From Lutibacter oceani (GTDB lineage Bacteria > Bacteroidota > Bacteroidia > Flavobacteriales > Flavobacteriaceae): a stretch of DNA of 64,000 nucleotides. Shown here piece after piece: positions 1-9,096 of this stretch. Each line of letters starts with the position of its first letter. Position 1 is the first letter of the stretch. The position numbers and the translations under genes were made by a program. The stretch is from the NCBI RefSeq assembly GCF_003384935.1, contig NZ_QTTQ01000010.1:744001-808000 (forward strand), in the 5' to 3' direction. The notes below the pieces were generated by a model. The model was not told the origin of the DNA and ran no database searches. It was given only the letters and a program-made list of their open reading frames with translations.

Positions 1-377
1 CAGTAAAACACGATAGTACAATGGCAATGGCTTTTGTATTACTAAATATAGACTCTAAAAATGGAACACCATCTACAGCTTTAGGCCCACAAATGGGAAT
101 GGAACCAACAAGTCTTTCTCGCATTTTAAAAAGCATGGAAGAAAAAGGAGCTATTTATAGAGAAAAAAACCCCGATGATGGAAGAAGTGTACTTATTAAA
201 TTAACTGATTTTGGAATTGAAAAAAGGGATATTTCACGCCAACATGTTATTCAATTTAACGAAACAGTTAAAAATCATATTTCAGAAGAAAAAATAAAAC
301 ATTTTTTTGAAGTTACTGAAACTATAAACAAATTAATTGCTAATAAAACAATTTTTGAATATGAACCTACTAAATAA
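1..377 (+). CDS. MarR-family transcriptional regulator (5' end missing)
   Basis: The frame is open from base 3, ahead of the first visible ATG at 21, so the gene begins outside the window and only about the last 124 residues are seen. They hold most of a winged helix-turn-helix: a recognition helix around MEPTSLSRILKSMEEKG and a wing with DDGRSVLIKLTDFG, which is the classic MarR pattern. It stops 12 bases before the fadN-like gene and is very probably the first gene of the same operon. MarR proteins at this position in beta-oxidation operons usually sense a lipid or CoA-linked ligand; that role is inference here. Confidence 0.85.
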   Translation, partial: VKHDSTMAMAFVLLNIDSKNGTPSTALGPQMGMEPTSLSRILKSMEEKGAIYREKNPDDGRSVLIKLTDFGIEKRDISRQHVIQFNETVKNHISEEKIKHFFEVTETINKLIANKTIFEYEPTK

Positions 378-389
378 AAATATATAATA

Positions 390-2789
390 ATGAAAAGACC
401 AATAAAAAAAGTAGCAGTAATAGGTTCCGGAATTATGGGATCTGGTATTGCATGTCATTTCGCAAATATTGGTGTAGAAGTTTTATTGCTTGATATTATT
501 CCTCGTGAATTAACAGATATTGAAAAAGCAAAAGGACTTACACTAGAACACAAAGTTGTTAGAAACAGGTTGGTTAATGACAGTTTAAAAGCTTCGCTAA
601 AATCTAAACCATCACCTATTTACAACCAAAAATTTGCTGATAGAATTTCTACTGGAAATTTAGATGACGATTTGCACAAAATTAAAGATGTAGATTGGGT
701 ACTAGAAGTTGTTGTTGAAAGATTAGATATTAAACAATCCGTTTTTGAAAAAATTGAGAAATACCGTAAACCAGGTACTTTAATAACTTCAAACACTTCA
801 GGAATTCCCATTAGTTATATGAATAAAGGAAGAAGTGACGATTTTCAAAAACATTTTGCTGTAACTCACTTTTTTAATCCACCACGGTATTTAAAATTAT
901 TTGAAGTGGTTCCAGGTCCTAATTGTAAACAAGAAGTTACGGACTTTTTAATGATGTATGGTGAAAAATTCTTAGGAAAAACTTCGGTTTTAGCTAAAGA
1001 TACTCCTGCTTTTATTGGAAACAGAGTTGGAATTTTTGGTATTATGAGTTTGTTCCACCAAGTAAAAGAACTAGGTTTAACTGTTGAAGAAGTTGACAAA
1101 TTAACCGGTCCAGTTATTGGTCGTCCAAAATCAGCAACATTTAGAACTGTTGATGTAGTTGGTTTAGATACTTTGGTGCATGTAGCAAATGGTATTTACG
1201 AAAATTGTCCTGATGATGAGGCTCATGAATTATTTAAACTGCCTTCTTTCATTGAAAAAATGATGGAAAACAAATGGCTAGGAAGCAAAACAGGACAAGG
1301 TTTTTACAAAAAAGTAGTTGAAAATGGAAAAAAATCTATTCAATCTCTAGATTTAAATACTTTAGAATACCGTCCAAATAAAAGAGCCAAATTTACAACT
1401 TTGGAAATGACTAAAACTATCGATAAAGTTATTGATCGTTTTAAAATATTAGTGAAAGGAAAAGACAAAGCTGGTGAATTCTACAGAAAGAATTTTGCAG
1501 CTATGTTTGGTTACGTTCAAAATAGAATTCCTGAAATTTCCGATGAATTGTATCGTTTAGATGATGCTATGAAAGCTGGTTTTGGATGGGAACACGGACC
1601 TTTCCAAATTTGGGATGCTATTGGTGTTGAAAAAGGGATTGAACTAATGCAAGCAGAAAACATTCCTGTTGCTTCTTGGGTAACTGAAATGGTTACAAGT
1701 GGAAATAAATCTTTTTATTCTGTAAAAGATGGAGCTAAATATTATTATGCAATTCCATCAAAAAAACAAGAAAAAATTCCTGGACAAGATAGTTTTATCA
1801 TTCTTGATAATATTAGAGAAGCAAAAACAATTTGGTCTAATGCAGGCGCTTCTATTCAACATTTAGGAGATGGTGTTTTAAATGTAGAATTCCAATCTAA
1901 AATGAATACTTTAGGAGGTGAAGTTTTACAAGCCATAAATAAAGGAATTGATTTAGCCGAATCTGAATATGATGCAGTAATTTTAGGAAATCAAGCAGCT
2001 AATTTTTCTGTTGGTGCAAATTTAGCAATGGCATTTATGATGGCTGTTGAACAAGAATATGATGAACTAAACTACTCCGTTAAATATTTCCAAGATACAG
2101 TAATGCGTTTGCGCTATTCTTCTTGTCCTACTATTATTGCTCCTCACGGTTATACATTTGGTGGAGCCTGTGAAATGAGTATGCATGCTGACAAAGTTGT
2201 TGCAGCTGCAGAGACCTATATTGGTTTGGTTGAATTTGGTGTTGGAATTATCCCTGGGGGTGCTGGTTCAAAAGAAATGGCTTTAAGAGCTTCTGAGGGG
2301 TTATTAAAAGATGACGTTAAATTAAATAAACTTCGTGATTATTTTATAAACGTTGCTATGGCAAAAGTTGCCACTTCTGCACATGAAGCTTACGACTTAG
2401 GATTTCTAAAAGAATATAAAGATATTGTTGTTGTAAATAAAGACCGTCAAATTGCTACAGCTAAACGACATGCAATTCAATTATTAGAAGATGGCTATAC
2501 ACAACCTGTTCCCAAAAAAGCGTTGGTTTATGGTCAGCAAGCATTAGGTATGTTTTTAGTTGGTACTGATAGTTTAGAAAAAGGACACTACGCTTCTGAA
2601 CACGATAAAAAAATAGCCAATAAATTAGGTTATGTTATGGCAGGTGGAGATTTATCTGAACCAACTTATGTTTCAGAAGATTACTTACTAAATCTTGAAC
2701 GTGAAGCGTTTATGAGTTTAATGACCGAACGTAAAACTTTAGAGCGTATTGAGCATATGTTAAAAACAGGAAAACCATTACGTAATTAG
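390..2789 (+). CDS. fadN: 3-hydroxyacyl-CoA dehydrogenase / enoyl-CoA hydratase (FadN type)
   Basis: This 799-residue bifunctional enzyme catalyses the hydration and NAD-dependent oxidation steps of fatty-acid beta-oxidation. The dehydrogenase half comes first: Rossmann motif GSGIMGSG at residues 12-19, then THFFNPP with catalytic His160 and Glu172. The crotonase half is C-terminal (about 465-680), with FGGACEM and VEFGVGIIPGGAG supplying the two expected glutamates. This order is the reverse of E. coli FadB and matches Bacillus FadN in order and size (known about 790 residues). The following thiolase and acyl-CoA dehydrogenase also match FadA and FadE in length, so the set looks like a fadNAE operon. 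Confidence 0.93.
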   Translation: MKRPIKKVAVIGSGIMGSGIACHFANIGVEVLLLDIIPRELTDIEKAKGLTLEHKVVRNRLVNDSLKASLKSKPSPIYNQKFADRISTGNLDDDLHKIKDVDWVLEVVVERLDIKQSVFEKIEKYRKPGTLITSNTSGIPISYMNKGRSDDFQKHFAVTHFFNPPRYLKLFEVVPGPNCKQEVTDFLMMYGEKFLGKTSVLAKDTPAFIGNRVGIFGIMSLFHQVKELGLTVEEVDKLTGPVIGRPKSATFRTVDVVGLDTLVHVANGIYENCPDDEAHELFKLPSFIEKMMENKWLGSKTGQGFYKKVVENGKKSIQSLDLNTLEYRPNKRAKFTTLEMTKTIDKVIDRFKILVKGKDKAGEFYRKNFAAMFGYVQNRIPEISDELYRLDDAMKAGFGWEHGPFQIWDAIGVEKGIELMQAENIPVASWVTEMVTSGNKSFYSVKDGAKYYYAIPSKKQEKIPGQDSFIILDNIREAKTIWSNAGASIQHLGDGVLNVEFQSKMNTLGGEVLQAINKGIDLAESEYDAVILGNQAANFSVGANLAMAFMMAVEQEYDELNYSVKYFQDTVMRLRYSSCPTIIAPHGYTFGGACEMSMHADKVVAAAETYIGLVEFGVGIIPGGAGSKEMALRASEGLLKDDVKLNKLRDYFINVAMAKVATSAHEAYDLGFLKEYKDIVVVNKDRQIATAKRHAIQLLEDGYTQPVPKKALVYGQQALGMFLVGTDSLEKGHYASEHDKKIANKLGYVMAGGDLSEPTYVSEDYLLNLEREAFMSLMTERKTLERIEHMLKTGKPLRN

Positions 2790-2791
2790 AG

Positions 2792-2872
2792 TTTGAAAGT
2801 TAAAAGTTTAAAAGTCGAAAGTTTTTTGATTTTTGTAACTGACAACTAAAAACCAACAACTAAAAACTAAAA
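2792..2872. repeat. Degenerate low-complexity repeat between fadN and fadA
   Basis: The 86-base gap between the two genes is made of short decaying repeats: GAAAGTT, AAAAGTTT, AAAAGTC and GAAAGTT on the left, then AACTGACAACTAAAAACC and CAACTAAAAACT on the right, with the left half partly complementary to the right half. It may form a weak stem, but I see no clear terminator. Such sequence is common between Flavobacteriaceae genes. Confidence 0.4.
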
Positions 2873-2875
2873 TAC

Positions 2876-4060
2876 ATGAAAACAGCATATATAGTACAAG
2901 GATATAGAACAGCGGTTGGAAAAGCTCCAAGAGGTGTTTTTAGGTTTAAAAGACCTGATGAGTTAGCCGCTGAAACAATAGAACATTTATTAAAAGATGT
3001 TCCTCAATTAGATAAACATAGAATTGATGATGTAATTGTTGGAAACGCCATGCCTGAAGCTGAACAAGGTTTAAACATGGGAAGATTAATTTCGTTAATG
3101 GGATTAAAAATTGAGGATGTTCCCGGTATGACAGTGAACCGTTATTGTGCATCAGGACTAGAAACAGTTAGTATTGCAGTAGCTAAAATTCAATCAGGAA
3201 TGGCTGATTGCATTATTGCAGGTGGTGTGGAAAGTATGAGTTATATTCCTATGGGAGGTTACCGTCCAGTTCCAAATTATAAATCTGCAAAAGAAGGCCA
3301 TGAAGATTATTATTGGGGAATGGGATTAACTGCTGAAGCGGTTGCAAAACAATTTAAAGTTTCTCGTGAAGATCAAGATGAATTTTCTTTTAAATCGCAT
3401 ATGAAAGCTTTAAATGCGCAAGCCGAAGGAAAGTTTAATGATGACATTGTTCCAATTACCGTTGAAAATATTTTTTTAGATGAAAACGGTAAAAAACAAA
3501 CTAAAAATTATACAGTTTCTTCTGATGAAGGACCAAGAAAAGGAACTTCAATTGAAGCTTTGGCTAAATTACGACCTGTTTTTGCAGCTGATGGAAGTGT
3601 AACAGCTGGCAATTCATCTCAAATGAGTGATGGAGCTTCATTTTTATTAGTAATGAGTGAAGAAATGGTAAAAGAATTAAATATTGAACCAATTGCTCGT
3701 ATGGTTTCTTTTGCTGCCGTTGGCGTTGAGCCTAGAATTATGGGAATTGGTCCTGTAAAAGCGATTCCGAAGGCATTAAAACAAGCAAATCTTACTTTAA
3801 ACGATATTGATTTAATTGAATTAAATGAGGCATTCGCCTCTCAATCATTAGCTGTGATGCGTGAATTAAATATCAATCAAGATATTGTAAATGTTAATGG
3901 TGGTGCTATTGCATTAGGTCATCCGCTTGGTTGTACCGGAGCAAAACTTTCGGTACAATTATTTAACGAAATGCGCAGACGAAAAAACAAATATGGTATT
4001 GTTACCATGTGTGTTGGTACAGGACAAGGTGCCGCAGGAGTTTACGAGTTATTAAAATAA
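2876..4060 (+). CDS. fadA: Acetyl-CoA C-acyltransferase (thiolase)
   Basis: The 394-residue protein is a full-length thiolase that cleaves 3-ketoacyl-CoA with free CoA, the last step of the beta-oxidation cycle. The acylated cysteine is Cys91 in NRYCASGLE, followed by NEAFASQ, the His349 motif GGAIALGHPLGCTGA and the second active-site cysteine Cys379 in CVGTGQG. Length and spacing are normal for the FadA/AcaB family. It sits between the fadN-like and fadE-like genes on the same strand. A biosynthetic acetoacetyl-CoA thiolase would look similar, but the operon argues for degradation. Confidence 0.93.
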   Translation: MKTAYIVQGYRTAVGKAPRGVFRFKRPDELAAETIEHLLKDVPQLDKHRIDDVIVGNAMPEAEQGLNMGRLISLMGLKIEDVPGMTVNRYCASGLETVSIAVAKIQSGMADCIIAGGVESMSYIPMGGYRPVPNYKSAKEGHEDYYWGMGLTAEAVAKQFKVSREDQDEFSFKSHMKALNAQAEGKFNDDIVPITVENIFLDENGKKQTKNYTVSSDEGPRKGTSIEALAKLRPVFAADGSVTAGNSSQMSDGASFLLVMSEEMVKELNIEPIARMVSFAAVGVEPRIMGIGPVKAIPKALKQANLTLNDIDLIELNEAFASQSLAVMRELNINQDIVNVNGGAIALGHPLGCTGAKLSVQLFNEMRRRKNKYGIVTMCVGTGQGAAGVYELLK

Positions 4061-4082
4061 AATTAAAATCTAAAAAATAAAA

Positions 4083-5876
4083 ATGGTAACAATAAAAGGA
4101 GGAGAATTCCTAGTAAAAGAAATTAAATCTGAAGATATTTTTGTTTCAGAAGAATTTAATGAAGAACAAAAAATGATGAAAGATGCGGTTATAGAATTTA
4201 TAGACCGTGAAGTTTGGCCAAATAAAGAACGTTTCGAAAATAAAGATTATGCTTTAACTGAAGAAGTTATGCGTAAAGCAGGAGAAATGGGATTTTTAGG
4301 CGTTTCAATTCCTGAACAATATGGAGGAATTGGAATGGGATTTGTTTCAACCATGTTAGTTACTGATTATATTTCATCGGCAACGGGTTCTGTTGGAACT
4401 GCATTTGGTGCACATACTGGAATTGGAACAATGCCAATATTTTTATATGGAACTGAAGAACAAAAGCAAAAATATTTACCTTTTTTAACATCTGGTGAAA
4501 AATTTGGTGCTTATTGTTTAACAGAACCTGGAGCTGGTAGTGATGCTAATTCCGGTAAAACAACTGCGGAATTAACTTCTGATGGAAAACATTATAAAAT
4601 TAACGGACAAAAAATGTGGATTTCAAACGCAGGTTTTGCCGAAATTTTTATCGTTTTTGCTCGTATTGAAGATGATAAAAATATTACCGCATTTATAATG
4701 GAATTTGATAAAAATAATCCAAATGGGGTTACTTTAGGTGAAGAAGAACATAAATTAGGTATTACTTCTTCATCAACGCGACAAGTGTTTTTTAGTGATA
4801 CTTTAATTCCTGTTGAAAATATGCTTTCTGAAAGAGGGAAAGGTTTTAAAATTGCCTTAAATTCTCTAAATGTTGGTCGTATTAAATTAGGTGCGGCTTG
4901 TTTAGACGCAAGCAGAAGAATTATTACTGAATCTGTAACTTATGGAAATGAACGTAAACAATTTAAAACCGCCATTTCTAATTTTGGAGCAATTCAAAAA
5001 AAATACGCTGAAATGAGTGCTAAAACATTCACTTTAGATGCTGCTTGTTATAGAGCTGCAAAAGACATTCAAAATATGATTGATGCAGGTTTAGAAGCAG
5101 GAAAATCGCATCAAGATGCTGAATTAGATGCTTTTCAAGAATATGCAATAGAATGCGCCATAATTAAAGTCTTTGGTTCTGAAGTTTCTCAATTTGTTTC
5201 GGATGAAGGTATCCAAATTTTTGGAGGTATGGGATTTTCAAAAGACACACCAATGGAAAGTGCCTGGAGAGACGCAAGAATTACCAGAATCTATGAAGGT
5301 ACAAATGAAATAAACAGACTTTTAACTGTTGGAATGTTGCTTAAAAAAGCAATGAAAGCTGAAATTGACTTATTAACTCCTGCAATGGAAGTTGGAAATA
5401 GTTTAATGGGAATTCCATCTTTTGATACTCCAGATTTTTCAGAATTATTATCAGAGGAAAAAGCTATGGTTGCTAAATTGAAAAAAGCATTTTTAATGAT
5501 TTCTGGAAAAGCAGTCCAAACTTATGGTATGGAATTAGAAAGCCATCAACAATTAATTTTAGCTGCTGCTGAAGTTATGATTGAAATTTACATGGCTGAA
5601 TCGGCTATTTTAAAAGCTGAAAAAGTTGCAAAATTAACTTCAGAAACAGATGCTGAATGTCAAATTGCGATGGCACAATTAAACTTGTTTAATGCTGTTG
5701 AAAAATCGGCAACAATGGGAAAAGAAGCCATTATCTACTTTTCAGAAGGTGATGAACAACGTATGATGCTTATGGGATTAAAACGATTTACAAAGTATGT
5801 AAACAATCCAAACCCAATAGCTTTAAGAAAAATAATTGCAGAAAAAGTAATTGCTGAAAACAAATATTGCTTTTAA
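4083..5876 (+). CDS. fadE: Acyl-CoA dehydrogenase (FadE type)
   Basis: The 597-residue flavoprotein introduces the first double bond of beta-oxidation. The FAD/substrate motif CLTEPGAGSDA lies near residue 145, and catalytic Glu405 sits in IYEGTNEI. A C-terminal extension of about 170 residues makes it longer than the usual 380-residue enzyme, as in Bacillus FadE. The N-terminus with KGGEFLV looks family-conserved and supports the start at 4083; the AGGAGGAG at about 4097-4104 is therefore coding and not a ribosome binding site. It is the last gene of the operon and is followed by a strong terminator. Confidence 0.93.
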   Translation: MVTIKGGEFLVKEIKSEDIFVSEEFNEEQKMMKDAVIEFIDREVWPNKERFENKDYALTEEVMRKAGEMGFLGVSIPEQYGGIGMGFVSTMLVTDYISSATGSVGTAFGAHTGIGTMPIFLYGTEEQKQKYLPFLTSGEKFGAYCLTEPGAGSDANSGKTTAELTSDGKHYKINGQKMWISNAGFAEIFIVFARIEDDKNITAFIMEFDKNNPNGVTLGEEEHKLGITSSSTRQVFFSDTLIPVENMLSERGKGFKIALNSLNVGRIKLGAACLDASRRIITESVTYGNERKQFKTAISNFGAIQKKYAEMSAKTFTLDAACYRAAKDIQNMIDAGLEAGKSHQDAELDAFQEYAIECAIIKVFGSEVSQFVSDEGIQIFGGMGFSKDTPMESAWRDARITRIYEGTNEINRLLTVGMLLKKAMKAEIDLLTPAMEVGNSLMGIPSFDTPDFSELLSEEKAMVAKLKKAFLMISGKAVQTYGMELESHQQLILAAAEVMIEIYMAESAILKAEKVAKLTSETDAECQIAMAQLNLFNAVEKSATMGKEAIIYFSEGDEQRMMLMGLKRFTKYVNNPNPIALRKIIAEKVIAENKYCF

Positions 5877-5920
5877 AACACTTTAAAAATTTAATATTCA
5901 ATCAATTTAATTACAATTGG

Positions 5921-5955
5921 AAAGCTGCAACAAAATAGTTGCAGCTTTTTTTTAT
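5921..5955 (+). terminator. Rho-independent terminator of the fad operon
   Basis: A perfect 11-bp stem, AAAGCTGCAAC (5921-5931) paired with GTTGCAGCTTT (5938-5948) around a 6-base loop, runs straight into eight T residues. It lies 45 bases after the fadE-like stop codon. Confidence 0.92.
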
Positions 5956-6048
5956 TTTTTCAATTTTTGGAACTATTTTTTGTAACTTTATAACAGCGTT
6001 GAGTTAACTCTTTCGCCCCCAATTGTTAAATCATTAAATTCTTCAATT

Positions 6049-6459
6049 ATGAAAAAAAACATTGGAATCTGGATAGATACAAAACAAGCCATAATTATTA
6101 AATTGTCACAAAACAACCATCATTCAATTAAAAAAATTGAATCAAATATTGAAACTCGAGAACGGGTTGAAGGTGAAACAAAAAAATATGGAAGATTTGG
6201 AGGGCAATATACAACCTATGAAAAAAATAGGTTAAACAAAAAAAATGAACAAATTAATCATTTTTTAAAAGAGCTTCTTAAAGAAATTGAAAATTGTGAT
6301 GCTGTTGTAATTTTTGGCCCTTCAAAAATGAAAAAGTTATTTGCAAAAGAAATTAGAAATAATATGCAATTTTCTAAAAAACTATTAGGTGTTCATAATT
6401 CCGAATTAATTACTGAAAATCAAATGGTTGCTTGGGTTAATGAATATTACAACAGTTAA
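6049..6459 (+). CDS. Hypothetical protein, 136 residues
   Basis: I do not recognise this protein with certainty. It is cytoplasmic (no signal peptide), Lys-rich, and begins with IGIWIDTKQAIIIKL, a strand-turn-strand that resembles small eRF1/ribosomal-like 'translational machinery' proteins in many bacteria. The middle carries a basic, Gly/Tyr-rich loop (KKYGRFGGQYTTYEK) and the second half a VVIFGPSKMKKLFAKEI segment like a phosphate- or RNA-facing loop. It stands alone between the fad terminator and the MBL gene. The function is unknown and the fold suggestion is tentative. Confidence 0.7.
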   Translation: MKKNIGIWIDTKQAIIIKLSQNNHHSIKKIESNIETRERVEGETKKYGRFGGQYTTYEKNRLNKKNEQINHFLKELLKEIENCDAVVIFGPSKMKKLFAKEIRNNMQFSKKLLGVHNSELITENQMVAWVNEYYNS

Positions 6460-6565
6460 TTTGGGTTTATACTAGCAGCCTCTTTTTGTAAACTATAATT
6501 TGGCATAATATTGGAATATATTAATTTAATAGTATATTTATAAATAACATTATTAAATTAATAAT

Positions 6566-7330
6566 ATGAAATTAAGAATCTCTTTAATAGTACTTTTTGC
6601 TTTTATAAGTGGAATTATAACTGCTCAGAAAGCAAATTTAGACGAATTAAAAACCTTAACTGGTATTTTAAAAATTCAACCCATTTTACACGGAAGTTTA
6701 GTATTAACACATAATAATAAAACTATCTATGTTGATCCGTATGGAGGAGGAAAATTATATGAAGACCAAAAACCTCCTGATATAATTCTTATAACTGATA
6801 TTCATGGCGATCATTTAAACCAGGAAACATTAGATGCTATTGATACTTCAAAAAGTATTTTTATTGTTCCACAAGCAGCTGCAGATAATTTACCAGAGAA
6901 ATACAATTCGCAATTGGTAATTTTAAATAACGGACAAGGAGTTCACAGAATGGATTATTTTATACAAGCAATTCCTATGTATAATTTACCTGAAGAAGAA
7001 AATGCTAAACACCCTAAAGGAAGAGGTAACGGCTATATTTTAAATATTGATGACAAACGAATTTATATTTCTGGCGATACTGAAGATATTACAGAAATGA
7101 GAATGCTTAGAAATATTGATGTTGCTTTTTTATGTATGAATTTACCATATACAATGGACATACACCAAGCTGCAAGTGCCGTATTAGACTTTAAACCTAA
7201 AATTGTTTATCCATATCATTACAGAGGAACTGAGGGTTTAAGTGATATTACTGAATTTAAAAAACTTGTAAATACTGAAAATCCAAACATTGGAGTTAGA
7301 TTAAGAAATTGGTACCAAACGAGCAATTAG
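6566..7330 (+). CDS. Exported MBL-fold metallohydrolase
   Basis: The 254-residue protein has a signal peptide (residues 1-20, cleavage near TA|QK) and a metallo-beta-lactamase fold. The metal-binding motif reads TDIHGDHLN: His80, Asp82 and His83 are present, but the first position of the usual HxHxDH is Asp78. Later motifs are ISGDTED and YPYHYRG, which supply further ligands. It resembles the UPF0173/UlaG-like hydrolases. The substrate cannot be told from sequence. It is probably periplasmic and is transcribed alone. Confidence 0.85.
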   Translation: MKLRISLIVLFAFISGIITAQKANLDELKTLTGILKIQPILHGSLVLTHNNKTIYVDPYGGGKLYEDQKPPDIILITDIHGDHLNQETLDAIDTSKSIFIVPQAAADNLPEKYNSQLVILNNGQGVHRMDYFIQAIPMYNLPEEENAKHPKGRGNGYILNIDDKRIYISGDTEDITEMRMLRNIDVAFLCMNLPYTMDIHQAASAVLDFKPKIVYPYHYRGTEGLSDITEFKKLVNTENPNIGVRLRNWYQTSN

Positions 7331-7337
7331 TTTGTGT

Positions 7338-7356
7338 AAATTTAGCACCTAAATTT
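7338..7356. repeat. Short inverted repeat after the MBL gene
   Basis: AAATTTAG (7338-7345) and CTAAATTT (7349-7356) form perfect 8-bp arms around CAC, 8 bases after the stop codon. There is no T-tract directly behind it, so a termination role is uncertain. Confidence 0.4.
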
Positions 7357-7443
7357 GTTAAATCCTTTTATTAAAATTACTTAAAAAGTGGTGGTTTTTT
7401 TATTACTTTAGTTATTAATTTTATTTGTAATAAAAAATATTCT

Positions 7444-9096
7444 ATGCACACTTCAATTAAATTTATTTGTATTCTAATTATTCTATTCACTTTTAACAGC
7501 TGCTCTAATAAAAATCAAGTTTTAGATGCTGAAAACTCAATTAATTCAAAAGATTTAGAAAAACACATTATTGCATTATCTTCCGATGAATTTCAAGGTA
7601 GAAAACCTTTTACAATTGGCGAAGAAAAAGCAACACAATATTTAGCAAATGCATTTAAAGAAATGGGAATAGTAGGTGCTTTTGATGGCAACTATTTTCA
7701 AAATGTACCCGCAGTAGAACTACAATATTCACCGGATAAAAATATTACCATAAATACTATAAATGGTGATTTAAATTTAGAACTTACTAAAGATTTTATT
7801 GCTAAAACTCCACATATAAAAGATTCAGTTGCAATAAAAAATGCTGAAATTGTTTTTGCAGGTTATGGAATTGTAGCTCCAGAATATGGTTGGGATGATT
7901 ATAAAAATATTGATGCAAAAGATAAGATTGTCTTAGTTTTAGTAAATGATCCAGGTTTTGCAACTCAAAATAATGACTTATTTAGAGGAAATGCAATGAC
8001 TTATTATGGCAGATGGGCCTATAAATATGAAGAAGCTGCCAGACAAGGTGCAAAAGGAATTCTTGTAATTCATTCTACAAAACCAGCAGGCTACGGCTGG
8101 CAAGTACTAACAAATACATCTGGTTTTGGTATATCTATACAAGCTGAAAATGGAAATGAAAATAAATGTGCGTTGGAAGGATGGATTACCGATGAAGCTG
8201 CAAAAAAATTATTCGAAAAATCTGAATTAAATTTTGAGGAACTAACAAAACAAGCTGAAACTCCCGATTTTAAAGCAGTAAGCTTAAATTGTGACTTAAA
8301 TTTAACCATCAAAACACAATTAAAATTTCAAAACAGTAAAAATGTTGCAGGAATTATAAAAGGAACAAAACATCCAGAAGAATGCGTTGTTTATAGTGCA
8401 CATTGGGATCATTTTGGAATAGGCCCTGTTCATAATGGGGATTCCATTTATAATGGAGCAATGGACAATGGGACGGCATTGGCAGCTTTTTTAGAAACTG
8501 CAAAAGCTTTTTCAAAATTGGAACAAAAACCAGAACGATCAGTTGTGTTTATTTCTGTTACAGCTGAAGAAACTGGTTTAATAGGTTCAAAATTTTACGC
8601 TAAAAATGGGCTTTTTCCACCTGAAAAAACAATTGCAAACTTAAATTACGAATTGTTATTACCTATGGGAAAAATGAAGGATGTTACAATTACAGGTTTT
8701 GGACAATCGGAATTAGATATGTATGTTGAACAAGCAGCAAAAGAACAAGATCGCTATATAATTGAAGAACCTTTTCCTGAAAATGGTATGTATTTTAGAT
8801 CAGATCATTTTAGTTTTGCTCAGGTTGGTATTCCTTCTTTGTTTATAAAAGGATGGCAAGATAGCAGAGCACATGGTAAAGAATGGGCAAAAGAACAAAT
8901 TAATAATTATTGGAGAAATGCGTACCATAAACCAGCTGATGAATATGATCCAACTAAGGCGGATTTATCTGGAATTGTTGAGGACTCCAAACTATTTTTT
9001 AAAATTGGATATAAGTTAGCTAATGAAACAAGCTATCCAAACTGGAATGAAAAATCAGAATTTAGAGCAATAAGAGAAAAATCTATGCAACATTAA
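7444..9096 (+). CDS. M28-family metallopeptidase, lipoprotein
   Basis: The 550-residue zinc peptidase has a lipoprotein signal ending at Cys20 (FNSC). The M28 metal ligands are visible: His320 in SAHWDH, Asp341 in GAMDNGTA, Glu375/Glu376 in VTAEETG and His455 in FRSDHFSF. At the Asp position of the usual NxDM motif it has NYE403. A PA-like insert probably occupies about 120-260. The lipid anchor places it at a periplasmic or surface membrane face, where it likely trims peptides. Its last 14 bases overlap the convergent DUF2851 gene. Confidence 0.9.
   Translation: MHTSIKFICILIILFTFNSCSNKNQVLDAENSINSKDLEKHIIALSSDEFQGRKPFTIGEEKATQYLANAFKEMGIVGAFDGNYFQNVPAVELQYSPDKNITINTINGDLNLELTKDFIAKTPHIKDSVAIKNAEIVFAGYGIVAPEYGWDDYKNIDAKDKIVLVLVNDPGFATQNNDLFRGNAMTYYGRWAYKYEEAARQGAKGILVIHSTKPAGYGWQVLTNTSGFGISIQAENGNENKCALEGWITDEAAKKLFEKSELNFEELTKQAETPDFKAVSLNCDLNLTIKTQLKFQNSKNVAGIIKGTKHPEECVVYSAHWDHFGIGPVHNGDSIYNGAMDNGTALAAFLETAKAFSKLEQKPERSVVFISVTAEETGLIGSKFYAKNGLFPPEKTIANLNYELLLPMGKMKDVTITGFGQSELDMYVEQAAKEQDRYIIEEPFPENGMYFRSDHFSFAQVGIPSLFIKGWQDSRAHGKEWAKEQINNYWRNAYHKPADEYDPTKADLSGIVEDSKLFFKIGYKLANETSYPNWNEKSEFRAIREKSMQH

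Noticed and set aside
2792-2872. Terminator between fadN and fadA
   Set aside because: The sequence is a decayed simple repeat with only weak self-complementarity and no stable stem followed by T residues.
4096-4104. Strong Shine-Dalgarno-like AGGAGGAG
   Set aside because: It lies inside the fadE-like reading frame and encodes the conserved KGGEF segment; no start codon suits it downstream.
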